This document shows positions 11,449-22,960 of a DNA stretch of 64,000 bases, one piece after another. The notes below the pieces were generated by a model. That model was given only the letters and a program-made list of their open reading frames with translations, was not told the DNA's origin and made no database searches. Origin of the DNA: Lunularia cruciata. Its lineage: Eukaryota > Streptophyta > Marchantiopsida > Lunulariales > Lunulariaceae. Numbering within the stretch: the first letter of the stretch is position 1; the number at the start of each line of letters is the position of its first letter. The stretch lies in NCBI GenBank assembly GCA_948567375.1, contig OX419755.1, positions 84,884,245 through 84,948,244 on the forward strand. Reading direction: 5' to 3'. A program made the position numbers and the translations under genes.

Positions 11449-12411
11449 TGTGACAACCCAGCAAATATCACTTTTGCGGTAATCGGGTAAGTAAAGTTCG
11501 TTCCCATAGAGATACGAGTCAAAATTGGTCAAATACAAAGTCAAACAGTAACATGTAGTTCTTCTTGGTTGCGTCTTTAATCTCTCAGGTAGAAACCACA
11601 CCCAAAAGAGAGTAACAAGCACTGACTCGCAGTCTTGTCACAAATTAACACTCCATAATCACAACTCCATCAAATCTTTCCAAACAATCTTGATTGTGAT
11701 GATTCAGGCTCTCCCCTAAACAGCACTTCACTTCAAAACGACTTCGCCTCAGAATTTTGTTCCACCCCTCCACTGAAGGCACAACTTCCTCGATCAAAAT
11801 TGCTTCACATCAACTTCGTACTGCACTCCCAAATGCAGAATACTACCAACACTACAATTCCTCTCAGATCTGTCAAGGCATCGCTTCAATTGCACTTCAC
11901 TCAGGATCAAACACACAGAATGAAAATCAAGGTTGTGGAATCCAACATCCAACAAGCACTCTGACTTGCACTTTGAATTTCTCCAAACATTCACAAACAC
12001 AATTGCAAAATTGATACTCGGAATCAAGCTCAAGCGATGAGCACTACTTCACAGCACTTCGCTTTATCTATTCTCAGAAATAATGAGCACTGAACAACAA
12101 TTTCCTGCAAATGCCACTCTTAAATAGTGAAGCAATCGACAGTTCTAACATCTATACCCTTCTACAACAACTGTTCTAACTTGCAGATCCGAAATGACAA
12201 TGCACCTCTTCATATCTGCCCCTTCAAATCTCAAATCTGTTACTAATCCGATCCGATGTCTACTTCTTCCTCAACTTTCAAACCCGACCCCGAAGTAATC
12301 TTACTTCCTACTACATTTTCCTCGGGTTTCACCTCTCCTACTTCGTCGACCAGATCCAACAATTCTCTTTCCTGATCTGAAATTGCACTAGTGGGTAATC
12401 TATCTAACTCT

Positions 12412-12870
12412 TCATCTATCTAAGATCTTCTTGTCTACACAAGTTCTGAGACTAATCAACAAGGCATTCAAATCTGTATCTTTCACTTGTCTTTGCCTTG
12501 TCTCCTGCACCAACAACTTCAACTCATGCAACCTTGTTTCTTCAATCCGAACGATGGCTTCTGTACTTAACATTTCGTTCACTCTGAGGACTATCTCCTT
12601 CAATGGCTCCAATCTGGTCTTTCGTTCTCGTTCCCGATCTGCAAGCCATTCCTCTCTGTACATCGCCAACTCTTCTTCAAACTCGGCCTTCACCACTTCC
12701 TTCTCTTTCTCCTTCTGTACAATTTTCTCTTCCTGATTACAAAGTAGCTCTCGTAATCTCTCTTCTTCTCTATACCGCACAGACAACTCTCTTTGCCAGA
12801 GTTGCTTCTTCTCCTCCATACTCTCCATCACTCGATCAAGCTCTTGTTCCTTTGATGCTACCCTCGCCAT
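12412..12870 (-). CDS. Coiled-coil protein of element G, C-terminal ORF
   Basis: A 152-residue open frame, highly charged (Glu, Lys and Arg rich) with a heptad-like Leu pattern, consistent with a long coiled coil. No enzymatic motif is seen. It lies just downstream (minus strand) of the 12904-13533 ORF and may once have been one reading frame with it. Function unknown; a gag-like structural role is inference. Confidence 0.45.
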   Translation of the reverse strand: MARVASKEQELDRVMESMEEKKQLWQRELSVRYREEERLRELLCNQEEKIVQKEKEKEVVKAEFEEELAMYREEWLADRERERKTRLEPLKEIVLRVNEMLSTEAIVRIEETRLHELKLLVQETRQRQVKDTDLNALLISLRTCVDKKILDR

Positions 12871-12903
12871 AGCATGGATAAGCTCTACTCTTGAATCAGC
12901 AAA

Positions 12904-13533
12904 CTATTGCTTCAAGATTTCAAATTCAGCTACATGTCTCTCCCTTGCGACGTCACTCTTCCTTGCAAGATCCTCTCGATAGCTCACTTCTCTCTTCAGG
13001 TCTTCAATTACCTGACTTTGCTCTACTGCTTCTGCTTTCAGTACTTCTCTCTCCTTCTCACCTTGGGTTATACTCTTCTTCAACTCCGAGTTTTCTTCTT
13101 CTAATCTCGCTACCACCTGCAATACAGTCTTTACCTCTGGACAAGTCGACTGCATCTCCTTCTTCTTCTTCTCCAACTTCACTAACAGCGGGCATACTAC
13201 CTCTCGCAGGCACTCCACTCCCTCACTGGCAACTTCTTCCTCCCACGGAGTAATTTCTTGTTTCTCCTCATGTTCTTTTGATACGCGCCTTTGTCGCTGA
13301 AGTCTTTGTATCGGAATTGATGCCTCACTACTCGTGTTGTCTTCTGCATCTGCCTTCACTTTACTCGGCCCCGCCTCACACTTTGCCTTACGTCTCGAGC
13401 GAACTCCTTGCTGTACTGCGATCTTCTTCTCCTTGAGCACCGGTACTTTGTCTTTCAGCGCCGCATTGTCTTTGGCTTCTACTTTGGCTTGCACTTCTTC
13501 TTTGTATTCTTCAGCCGCTGGTGCCGAGGTCAT
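12904..13533 (-). CDS. Coiled-coil protein of element G, central ORF
   Basis: A 209-residue open frame. The first half is Lys/Glu/Ala rich and low complexity. The second half (about residues 110-209) has charged Leu-rich segments such as VVARLEEENSELKK, typical of coiled coil. No known catalytic motif. It sits between the 13675-14208 and 12412-12870 ORFs on the same strand, with small gaps that could be frameshifts in one ancestral gene. Confidence 0.45.
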   Translation of the reverse strand: MTSAPAAEEYKEEVQAKVEAKDNAALKDKVPVLKEKKIAVQQGVRSRRKAKCEAGPSKVKADAEDNTSSEASIPIQRLQRQRRVSKEHEEKQEITPWEEEVASEGVECLREVVCPLLVKLEKKKKEMQSTCPEVKTVLQVVARLEEENSELKKSITQGEKEREVLKAEAVEQSQVIEDLKREVSYREDLARKSDVARERHVAEFEILKQ

Positions 13534-13674
13534 TTCTCCACCGTCTTCACTGTCACTGCTAGTATCTCCGCTCTACAGTGTCAGCTCAGGTTCCTCCTCA
13601 TGTTCCGAGTCCTCCGTCTTGAGCTTGGCTTCGCCTTCTGAGTCTTCATCTTCCGACTCAATCACCACCATCCC

Positions 13675-14208
13675 TCACCTCGGGTTATGTTTCTGCATCT
13701 TCCGAGGTTTCTTGTTTTCTTCAATTTCTGCGTGCCGAGTTCTCTTCTTCGTCGGGGTACTTACCACGACCTCCATGTTTTTCCCTGTCTTTGCATAGTA
13801 GTCGTCCGTGCTCCAGATTTGGAGAATGTATTGCTGCTCCTCCGCGTCGACTTCTCTTCTCAAGTCAGGATGGAAATGAGACACCATTCTATTGCGCTCT
13901 GCCAAATTGAGCAAATTCAACCTGAGGTAGAAATGTGCTGCAAATGGTACAATGTAGTGTGGAGGCGACTTATCCCGCAGATTCCACACCATCTGCCTTG
14001 TTCTCCCGTGAAAACACCTTGCCCAATTGATTGGTTCTCTTGCAAATAACTTGTGAAAGAACACCTCTTGGTGTTTCATCACATAAGTGGTTCTCTCCGG
14101 CTTCAGGATGGCCATTAGTGCACTCACAATTCCTCTCCTCACACGGTCTTTGTAGCTCTCAACTTTGTACCCATTCTTCGTTCTCTTTGACGAGAAGGCA
14201 TCTCTCAC
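13675..14208 (-). CDS. Gag-like N-terminal ORF of element G
   Basis: A 177-residue open frame. A globular part with SYKDRVRRGIVSALMAIL and FFHKLFAREPINWARCFH blocks is followed by a basic Lys/Arg-rich tail. The SYKD...R.IV.A...IL block recurs in element H (minus, 22676-22873), so this is a shared retroelement protein family and not a host gene. Another open piece upstream (14434-14664, minus) may be its 5' part. No function is recognised. Confidence 0.5.
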   Translation of the reverse strand: MRDAFSSKRTKNGYKVESYKDRVRRGIVSALMAILKPERTTYVMKHQEVFFHKLFAREPINWARCFHGRTRQMVWNLRDKSPPHYIVPFAAHFYLRLNLLNLAERNRMVSHFHPDLRREVDAEEQQYILQIWSTDDYYAKTGKNMEVVVSTPTKKRTRHAEIEENKKPRKMQKHNPR

Positions 14209-15078
14209 CCCCTACATTTCTTGGGCTATCTCTCCTTTCCCCAAGAACGTGGCTCCCTGCTCCGAACCCGCCTCCTTCCCGAGTACGAGTCTCCAATCCG
14301 ACTCTATCCAGCGAGCCGGATTTCCTCTCTTCCCTTCTTCCTTGGGACCATCAAGACACTTACTCTTGATGATTTCTATCATGAATCCTGGAAAACTTAT
14401 GTTCCAGTTCCATGCCAGAAAGGTGATCCAAAGTCAGCTCAAGACTTTGATCCTCACTACTACATCTAATCTCCAAATTGCATGATTTCTCACTGCAAAT
14501 TCAGATTTTTTCTTCCCTCCTCCCATCTCTTCTGCTTTCTTACTATCTCTCAATTTCTCTCTCGCGACTTCTCCCTTGAGCACTAACCCGAGTACAACTT
14601 TATTTCCCTTTCCCCAATCACCTACAAGATGACTTCTCAACGGCAAAGGAAAATTGCTCGACATTTCGTCATTGCAGTTTCGATTTTTATAGAGTTTGCA
14701 CTTCTTCGTCTTCCGTCATTTCGAGTTTCTACCGAGAAATCACACCTCTTGCATGCACCTGTCACTGTCAATCAACCTTCGCGCGTATAAGCCGCCAGTT
14801 TTGAAACGGCTCCTTCTTGAATTTCTTGCCCCGACGAAAGGTTGTTAGACTGTCTTTGCCTCGGGTTGAGCTCCCCCCAATCCGAAGACAATTTACTTCG
14901 TATGGTATGCTGACAAGGCATTTCCAAGGACTTTGCCTTATGACCCAAAGTCACTTTACTTCAAATTTCATCCCAAAGACAATTTTCTTTGCCTTCTTCG
15001 GCCATACAGGCGCAATCCAACTTCTCTATACACTTCTTCTCCTTTATTTTGAAAAAAACAAAAAATGTGGGCACCACA

Positions 15079-16228
15079 TATGGTTTCTTGGGAGATTGGG
15101 ATTTCCAATTACCTTGGTTGTGCATGCACTATTGGTTCAGCCAACAACCTTCTTAGCATCCTTCTTTCTTTACTATATACTCTATGACAAGATCCAGATT
15201 TACCTACAAACATCTTTCATGATGCTATTGTAGTTTTGTACCTTGATGATCTAGATGCATAGGTCATCACATGTTCTCAATGGGTAGAGACCTTTTAGAG
15301 AGTGATACTGATGGCCTTTAAGAACTTAGCAATTGTGCATCATAAGGATACCTTATGCAATGCTACTATTTGAGGAGGATGTTATAGACCCTTGATCCAT
15401 CAATTTCATCTACATGATTATGTATATCTATAGCATACAGCATCGATGACACTTGATGTGACTACATGCCGTACTATCTTGAGAGTGTGCAAGATTTTTC
15501 CTTTAAGACTCTTAATTTTGGAAGGATGTGATGTTGTTGTTTGAAAGGATCATGTGTGCAATTGTGTGCCATGCCACCTCCCAACCATTAATGGCACTAT
15601 GGCTTGGTAACACTCCCAAGCCTTATAGTTGTTCATGTATGCTTGTGGTGTATGTTATGTGGTTCTTTTGGTGGAGTTGCTACTATGTTGATGTATGATA
15701 GTGTTTGAGAGGATGGCATATGGTATATTTGAATCCTCTCCTCTTGGTGGTTCCTCAAGACAATGGCTATGTCCTTGACTTATAGCTATTTCACTCTTTA
15801 TGTGATATAGATTGCAAACATACAACTAATGATGGGACTTTATAACACTTGGTCTCTTGATCTTTGCCCACCATAAAGCATATTACATACTTGGAGTAGA
15901 TGGCTATCCCAAGCTAGATGGACCTAATTGCCAACTAGGAGGCAATTGTTGTACTTTATGGTTTATATATAACTTTTGTATGAGTTGTGCTTCTATAGTA
16001 TATGATGTTGATAGCAATATATGTTGTGTAGTGATGTATATATGCACATAAACTATCACAACATTTGCAGCGCCAAAGCTAGTTTGCTATACATTGGAGT
16101 GATAGTCTTGTGATCAAAGTTGTATAAGTATTTGCCCAAAATACTACTTAATGGTGGCCAAAATTTTGTATTAGAGCTATTGATCATATTGTAAGACCCA
16201 TCATCACTAACATTATTTGCACCATCAA
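15079..16228 (+). mobile_element. Copy C of the PHD Ty3/gypsy family, piece 3 (integrase end, PHD remnant, LTR)
   Basis: It resumes at TATGG (15079) with GGGAGATTGGGATTTCC, matching copy A from about 2490. It runs through the integrase end and the tail to a decayed PHD region at about 15645-15780: CMLC is kept, while the second Cys pair and the His are lost. The G-rich tract (AGGAGG at about 15927) and LTR segment R (15932-16061) come next, then a truncated L to about 16228. Confidence 0.7.
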
Positions 16229-16470
16229 ATGATCTCTAGAATGCACCTGCAAAATGATCAATGATCTGTGTTGTGAACAATCAAAGGTATTGATTTACTC
16301 TTGAAATCCAATTTTCCACCACTCACATGGAACATTTTCCCTTGTACCATCAAATAATCTCCAAAATGCACCTATAAAATGATCAATGATCTCCTTTGTG
16401 AACAATCAAAGGTATCAATTCATTCTTGAATTCCAATTTTCCACTACTCCCATGGAACATTTTCCTTGTA
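16221..16470 (+). repeat. 125-bp tandem duplication, two units
   Basis: ACCATCAAATGATCTC starts at 16221 and ACCATCAAATAATCTC at 16346, each followed by the same AATGCACCT...AAAATGATCAATGATCT sequence. The two units are diverged by scattered substitutions. It joins the end of copy C to the gag of element I. Confidence 0.7.
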
Positions 16471-17922
16471 AGGCTCAATGTTGCATGTCTTTTTCACTTG
16501 TAGTAACAATGTGGCTTGGTTGTTGATTGGAATCAGTGTCATTGGTATGCATAACTCTCTAGGTACTTTGATCACTAGTGCTGGTTGTTGAGATGACTCC
16601 TCTTCTTGCATTACTTGATCATTCTTGAAATATGTATTTAATTTTGCAATTCTTCCATGGTCATCTTGATTTCTTGAAACTCATTCAACATCACATGCAT
16701 TCCTTGCATCAACTCCTATAACTACGGATCCATGATTCCTACACATGGCCAATATTCAATTGCTACTTCTTATTTTAATAGAGGGTTATAATGATCACTC
16801 AAGAGGGAACATAAACTATGGGGACTTGATACCTCAAAGGCTATCACTCATTGATAATATTCCTCACCAAAATTGTGGACTACAAAATCCCTAACCATCA
16901 CTTTTGGTCTAACTACATAATGGATTTCTACTTGCATGTTGAAAGGGTGAGGATTTGGTACATTCAGATCCATAATATCATTATAGAAGGTAGATTGTCA
17001 AATCCCACTTTTTTTCTTATACCACCATAGGTAGAATCATCGGGTTTGGTGAATTCATCACTCATTCCATGAATTATGCTCAAAAGAGATAAAAAAGAGA
17101 TACTCTCATTTGCTCATGCTAAATGTACATACCCTTGATATGGAATGGATTCAAGAATGGGAAGCTAGGCAGAGGAAATTATGCTCCCAATGCTTCTATC
17201 CCATCTGCTTTTTAAAACACTTCCCAAGTCTAACAATTTCACTATGTTTTCTCCTCTCAAATTACTCAATTTTAGTAGCTCATGTTCTTCCAAGAGGGGT
17301 GATCCACTCTCTTGGATTAAAACAACTAATTTGTTACCATTGTAATATTTTGAGGGCAAGAGAACTCTCCAAGAGAGAAAATGCAAGTTTCACACTCAAT
17401 ACTTTGATGCCGCAAAGGAGCACCTTCTCTTTATTATATAGCAAAGAGGATCCACTCAAAGGAGCTCCATCCTTGGATCAGATACATAGATTGGTGACCT
17501 ATCAGCCAGCTCCATCCTTGGATTATTTGTTTGGATGGGTGATATGTCAATCTCGTCCTATTTAGTTGGTCAAATGGGTTTGACCAAAGGGAATCTTTAG
17601 GGAACCTTCTTATAGGGAACTCAAAATTGTGTGGGTGAAATACCGTTTGAAAGCTCTCAATGAGATGAATCATAATGGAAGAAGGCAAGGCTTTTTCCCT
17701 TGAGGACCAAAATTCTCCATTTTGAGGTCTAATTCATCCATTTAGGCCTCCAAAATTGGCTCTAAAGTTTTCAGGCTATTTTTTACTTCTACCCTATTAG
17801 TAGAAGTACTCTTTTGATGACACCTGAATTTGATATTCCTAGCCCATAGTACACAACATCCTTTTAGATATTACCAAGCCAATTTTTACCTCCAGACAAT
17901 GTGTCTAGCTACTTGTATTACA
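16471..17922 (-). mobile_element. 5' part of an F-family element (I) on the minus strand: LTR, leader, start of gag
   Basis: On the minus strand, a 582-bp LTR (17341-17922, starting TGTAATACAAGTAGC) is followed by ATGGTAACAAATTAG as a possible primer-binding site. A leader then matches element F 6140-6540, for example GAGTGGATCACC. Gag-like sequence runs down to about 16471. Pol is missing, so the element is truncated. Its LTR has a TATA-like CTATATAATAAAG near 17450. Confidence 0.65.
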
Positions 17923-17924
17923 AT

Positions 17925-18117
17925 CATCCATCCATACAACTAATCTAAGGGTGTAGCTTGTTGACATGTCACCAACCTATGTATTTGATCCAAGGGTGGA
18001 GCTTCCTTTGAGAGGATACTATTTGATATATAATAAAGACAAGGTGCTCCTTTAGGGCATCGGAGTTTAATATGAAGATTTGTGTTTCTCTTGGGTGTTC
18101 TCTTGACTTCAAAACAT
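17925..18117 (+). repeat. F-family LTR fragment, plus orientation
   Basis: ACAACTAATCTAAGGGTG through GATATATAATAAAGACAAGGTGCTCC corresponds to the right half of the F-family LTR, in the opposite orientation to the adjacent LTR at 17341-17922. It makes a head-to-head LTR junction. Confidence 0.65.
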
Positions 18118-18302
18118 TATTGGGCACAATAATGCTTATCAACATATTGCTTCTACCAATTTGAGCAATGAGAAGATGAGACTTGGCTTGGTGTAAGGAT
18201 TTAGATAACATGGATAAGAAGGTAGAAGAAATTTGCTGCCATCTCACTTTGAAAAATGTGAGATGGCGGCAAAGAAAGAAGAGAATCTAAAATAAGTGGA
18301 TC

Positions 18303-18770
18303 TTACTCAAAATTAAGAAAGAATGGAGAGAATCCAATGCTTGCATGCTTGGACTTATTATAGGTGAACTCGGAAGTTGCAAGGCAAAGTATCCTAATTG
18401 ACATGGTGACATTGACAAAGGGTACAAAGAATATTTTCCAATGTGAAATTTGAAACTTTTGTTTGCTCATCAGTTTGAGAATGATAGAATATAGATAAAG
18501 CAAGCTCGGTACCAAATAGCTTGAAGAGCAGTTGCCAAATTTTACCAATGAATCAAAGATAAGAATTCTTAGCATCCCATGGTGTTTGAAAACCATGTCA
18601 AAGTAAATCTTAGCTATTGTTAGAGCATCTAAGGTAGATGCCAAGTGAATCTTCTTGCTAAGTTTATTAACAAACACCATAATGGCAATATGGCCCTAAT
18701 TTGTCTTGTGCAAGGATATAATGAAGTTAAGACTTAGATGTTCCTATCAAGCAATTAGAATGGGAAGTGG
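18303..18770 (-). pseudogene. Integrase core of element H (broken)
   Basis: The frame 18303-18680 begins MVFVNKLSKKIHLA (Asn where a catalytic Asp is usual) and continues with VFKHHGMLRILIFDSLVKF (second Asp region) and SEFTYNKSKHASIGFSPF, the Ty3/gypsy integrase core pattern. The normal DGQTER segment with the Glu is degraded. Confidence 0.65.
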
Positions 18771-19377
18771 TTGAAGTAGTCTGCCTAATTCCTGGTTGTT
18801 GACCTTATTGCACTTGAAACTCTCATAAGATCAAACAAACTCTCAAACTTCTCATGCCATGTTAGCCACCATCATTAGAAGGTACTCAAGGCCACCACCA
18901 TTGCCATTGGAAAGTACTCAAGACTTTTCACACCCAAAAGACTAACAATAGGTAAGTCATTTCCTTCTTGAAGCCGCATAAGTCAAAGGTCACCCATAGT
19001 TTGAACATAGATCTGATTTTCACAAAATAGAAGGCACTATGTGAAGGAAAAATTGTTGTACTCCTTATCATGTGTTGCAACTTGCACCAATGGAAAGAAG
19101 GGGTCATGTTGTAAAGCAATCTTGAACTCTATGTGTACTTTTGAGTTGGTTAACACCATGGTGATTGCTACTATCATGGGAGATTAAGGAAGAGTCCTCA
19201 AACCAAGTTGTTATAATAAGAAATCAAGAATGATAGAGAACTTTTCTGGTTTGTATTCATGCTTGATCTCAAATAACTATAGTTGTTACTCCCATCAATG
19301 ATATTGCCTCTTCATATACTCCAAGTGTAAGGTCTACAACCAAGGTTTGTGATTTCTTTGCATGATCACTTGTTTTT

Positions 19378-19401
19378 CTTCTTCTTCTTCTTCTTCTTCT
19401 T
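19378..19401 (+). repeat. (CTT)8 microsatellite
   Basis: Eight perfect CTT units inside the element H region. Confidence 0.9.
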
Positions 19402-19689
19402 GTTTCTCCAAGAATAATATCTTTGTATATTTTTGGCATATACCATGGCCAATTGTTTTCAGTCCCAATAAAATAATTGCTTTTTGTTGTGTTTAGTCAA
19501 TAGGACACAAAGGCAATGGGATGAAATCCATTTGGAAATTCATGTTGCAACATCCCTCTAATGGCAAATGTAGAAGCATCAAAATCAATCACCCAAGGTA
19601 GTTGAGGGTTGTATTGTTAGAAGATGGGTTGTGAGAACACCATATGCTTCAATTTCTTGAATTCTTCTTTGTGATTTGTGGTCCATGCA

Positions 19690-20560
19690 AAGCTTGATGT
19701 CTTCCTCAAGAGAGTGATCAATGGTGTGGACATATGAGCATAATAGTGGATGAACAATGGTGTGGACACATGAGCATAATAGTGGATGAATTATTGGTAA
19801 AAGCTCACCAATCTATTAAATGCCTAAAATTTTGTGGCATCCTTAAGAGTAAGCCAACCATTAATGGCCTTGATTTCTCCTCTTCTGTCGTGGTCTCCTC
19901 TATTGAAGACTTTATGATCCAAGAAGGCAACCTCTTCCTACCAAAAAATACACTTTGACTTCTTGCAATAAAACTTTCACTAACATAGTTGTTGTATGAC
20001 TTCTTGTACATGGTTCTTGTGTTCTAACTCCTTTTCACTATATATGAAAATATCATCCAAGAACACCAACGCATATAGATTCTATATCCCTTCCAACACT
20101 TGATGTATTTGATATGTGATAATTGTTGGAGCATTAGTGAACCCAAAAGGTAAAAATTGTCCATTCAAAATGCCCATACATTGTACAAGAGGTAGTCTTG
20201 TTCACATCCTCTTAATCAATGGAAATCTACCAATAGCCACTTGGAAATCCAAATTTGAGAAGTATTTTGTTCCATGTAATTGGTCCAACAATCATCAATT
20301 TGAACTAAGGGATAAAAATTCTTCTTGGTTTGTTTATTAAGGCCATGGTTGTCAATACAAAAGCACAGCACTCCATCCTTCTTTGGTACAAAAAGTACAA
20401 ATGCTCTCCATGGAGATGCACTATGTCATATGAAATCCTTCCCCAACAATTTGGTCAATGTTGTTTGAAGTTCCTCTAACTCCTTTGGTAAGAGTCAATA
20501 GGTTGATCTGCTCACTAGAGTACTACTTGGTAATAGCTCAATCTTGAAAGGCATGCCTCA
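19690..20560 (-). pseudogene. Reverse transcriptase of element H (broken)
   Basis: Minus-strand reading gives [15 protein letters not shown] near 20410-20370, [18 protein letters not shown] near 20360-20290 and VFLDDIFIY near 20070-20045 (catalytic motif). These match Ty3/gypsy RT fingers and palm. Stops interrupt every frame. Confidence 0.65.
19719..19790 (+). repeat. 36-bp tandem duplication
   Basis: CAATGGTGTGGACATATGAG at 19719 and CAATGGTGTGGACACATGAG at 19755 head two 36-bp units that differ at one base. It lies in the RT/RNase H remnant of element H. Confidence 0.85.
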
Positions 20561-21539
20561 ATCAGAGAGTAACTCCTTTGGAAGGTTAATTTAGGAATAC
20601 ATCTACATAATTTTGAACTATTTGATTAACCATTAGCTTCTAATCTTTCATCAAAGCTCCCTTGCATAACAAGTTTGATCTACATTGCAAAAATAGGAAT
20701 ATCTTCCTCCAAGGCTTGCTCTAGAGTTGCTATATTTAGAATTTTGTATCTTGGGACTAACTATTCTTAGGATTTTTACTTAAAGGTGCCAAACAACCTA
20801 ATTAGTAATTCTTACCTTGGTGTTGTACTTGAATTTTTTGTTAGGCCCAATCAAATTAAATCTTATGATGTTCAAGCCAAGCAAAACATAGAATTATATC
20901 ATAATGTACATGAGCTCTTATGAATTTCATACACTTTGAATACTCCTTCTCAATCTTGAATGCAACAGGATGTGAAATACAAAATGTGGAACTCTACCAT
21001 CTATCATTACCATCTACTATCTACCATTGCAATCTTTCATCATCAATATGCTACCAAATACCAAATTGACAAGAATACATAATTCCTTTGCTAATTGCAA
21101 GGACACACAATTCTCTAGATTCCCAAAATCAACCAAAACCTTACAATCACAATCAAATATCATACCTTGCAAGTAAATCAAACTTGCATAGGTTGTGCCA
21201 TCAATTGCAGTAGAACTAATAAGGTTCTAATAAGTAGCAGAATATCACCTACTAAGACTATTTTTTCCTTGATCCTTTAGTTCTTCTTCTTACTTTTCCT
21301 TTGCTTGAGTCTCCAAATATAGGGCTAACCCCTTCCAATCCTTGGTCATCTGAATGTCTTAGGTAGCAAACTTGATCTTAATATCATTCATCTCACGACC
21401 AAGACTTTCTACTTCTTTGTCTCTTGCATTCAATTGGTCCTTGTAATTGATATGCATCTCCTTCTTCTCCATGTGTAGTTTTCTTCACTCAAGTTGTACT
21501 TGGCCTAGTTCTTTCTCTTGCTCCTTCTACAAGAAACAA

Positions 21540-22960
21540 AAAAGGCACTCTACCTTCTTACCTTGAATAACTCTTACATCAAGGAGTTCACCTTCTTGGA
21601 CTCATCCTTGAATTGATCTTGGGCCTTAGTCGCATCCTCCTTCAATTTATCCTCCCTTGCCTTCTTGGCATAATTTTCCTTGTGTGTGCTCCTCACCAAG
21701 GTAGTATAGTCTATAATTTTGTGGCACTTCTTTTGATAATGAGAAAGTATTAATTCTAACAATTACTAAATTATCTAACAAAGTGGGATCCATCCATAAC
21801 TTGGGTGTTGGTGGTTTTGCTCACTTTGCCTTCTCCTTCTTTGTGCAATTTTGGAAGAGGGACTTAAGCTTCAACTTTTAGCAGTTTTTGAACTTCCACT
21901 TCTATTTCTACTTCTTCTCCTCCTTGGCTCTCACCTCCTGTCTTGCCAATGTTTTCTTGAACTTCAAAATGTACTTCTTTCTCCTCTCCTTTCTTTGGAT
22001 GTTTGCTTTCCTACCTTCTACTAAGGGGCTAGAGAAAAAAGGTTAGGAGGCTCATTGAGGTGAGGTTACATTTCTTCTTACTTCCTTCACTATAGTCACA
22101 TATTAAGCTAGGTTTGGAGCTCTTTTTATTTCTCCTCTTCTTCCTCTTGTACTGCAAACTCTTATAGAGTGAATGGACCTTTTTTTCTTCATCATATTTG
22201 TCTTCTTTGTTTTCTTTCTCCAAAGTTGCTTCTTCTTCTTTGTACAAATTTACAATCAATAACTTTTAGATTCATTCTTACCTTCTTCTTTTCTATGATA
22301 TAGGCCTTTGGTGGGGCAAGACCATGCTTCTTCATCTTTGATATTGCTCCTTCCTCATCTAAAAGCACAAAATTGCATATCTTTGCATACTCCACATCTA
22401 CTTTTTGGTATTTTTTTTATCATCAACTTCTCTTTGGCTTGGGAAGTGAATACCTTGTGGGAGGGAAGTGACTAAAGAATTCCTTTGAAAAAAAATTTCT
22501 TCAATAGGCTGAGACCCATGTATGCATGGATTGTGAATAGTATTAGGTAAGTGACTTCATTATCTTCTTTGAAATCTTGGGGAATGGATCTTGCTTGAAG
22601 TTATAACATGTTTTCCTCAGTTTGTTGGTTCCACTATATACATAGTGAAAGATAAGAACCCATTAGGTAAGTCATTCATTTATGCCATAATATATTTCTA
22701 ATGGCTTCCACAATTGCCCTTTGGTCTGGATCCTTGTAGCTCAAAACTCTCCAATCATTGTTCTTGTTTTGCTTCTTCCTAAAGGTTGCCTTGATTCCTT
22801 TGGTTAAGTACTTTTCAAGGTACTTTGTGTCAATGTTCATCACCCTTGATGGTCCATCATCTGTTCCTAACACATTCTCCCAATGCTCTCTGATTCAACC
22901 AAAGGGATTCCCTCTCAAATCCCCATTGTTGCTCTCTCTTCTCCCTAGTTAACAATGCAC
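21540..22960 (-). pseudogene. Coiled-coil/gag-like region of element H
   Basis: Short minus-strand open pieces (22676-22873, 22192-22395, 22029-22259, 21574-21762) are Lys/Glu rich. The first contains WRVLSYKDPDQRAIVEAIRN, which parallels the SYKDRVRRGIVSALMAIL block of element G (13675-14208). This suggests that G's ORFs derive from the gag of an H-like autonomous element. Confidence 0.5.

Larger units (their letters stand above)
11449..15078 (-). mobile_element. Element G: 3.6-kb non-autonomous insertion with coiled-coil ORFs
   Basis: The termini are TG...CA on the plus strand (TGTGACAACC ... GGGCACCACA), flanked by a 5-bp duplication. Inside, the minus strand holds three sizeable gag-like or coiled-coil ORFs and no RT, integrase or transposase that I can see. 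A TATA-like TATAAAAATCG (minus) lies at about 14690. I could not find a clean pair of LTRs. The 5-bp duplication and TG...CA ends favour an LTR-type element mobilised in trans. The ORFs are longer than in neighbouring elements, so G is probably the youngest insertion here. Confidence 0.7.

Noticed and set aside
12603-14369. Plus-strand Ser/Leu-rich open frames in element G
   Set aside because: They are antisense shadows of the Lys/Glu-rich minus-strand ORFs.
11449-15078. Element G as a cut-and-paste DNA transposon
   Set aside because: The ends share only the first few bases as inverted repeats, no transposase is present, and TG...CA with a 5-bp duplication fits an LTR-type insertion better.
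16221-16470. CRISPR-like or satellite array
   Set aside because: Only two diverged 125-bp units; a simple tandem duplication.
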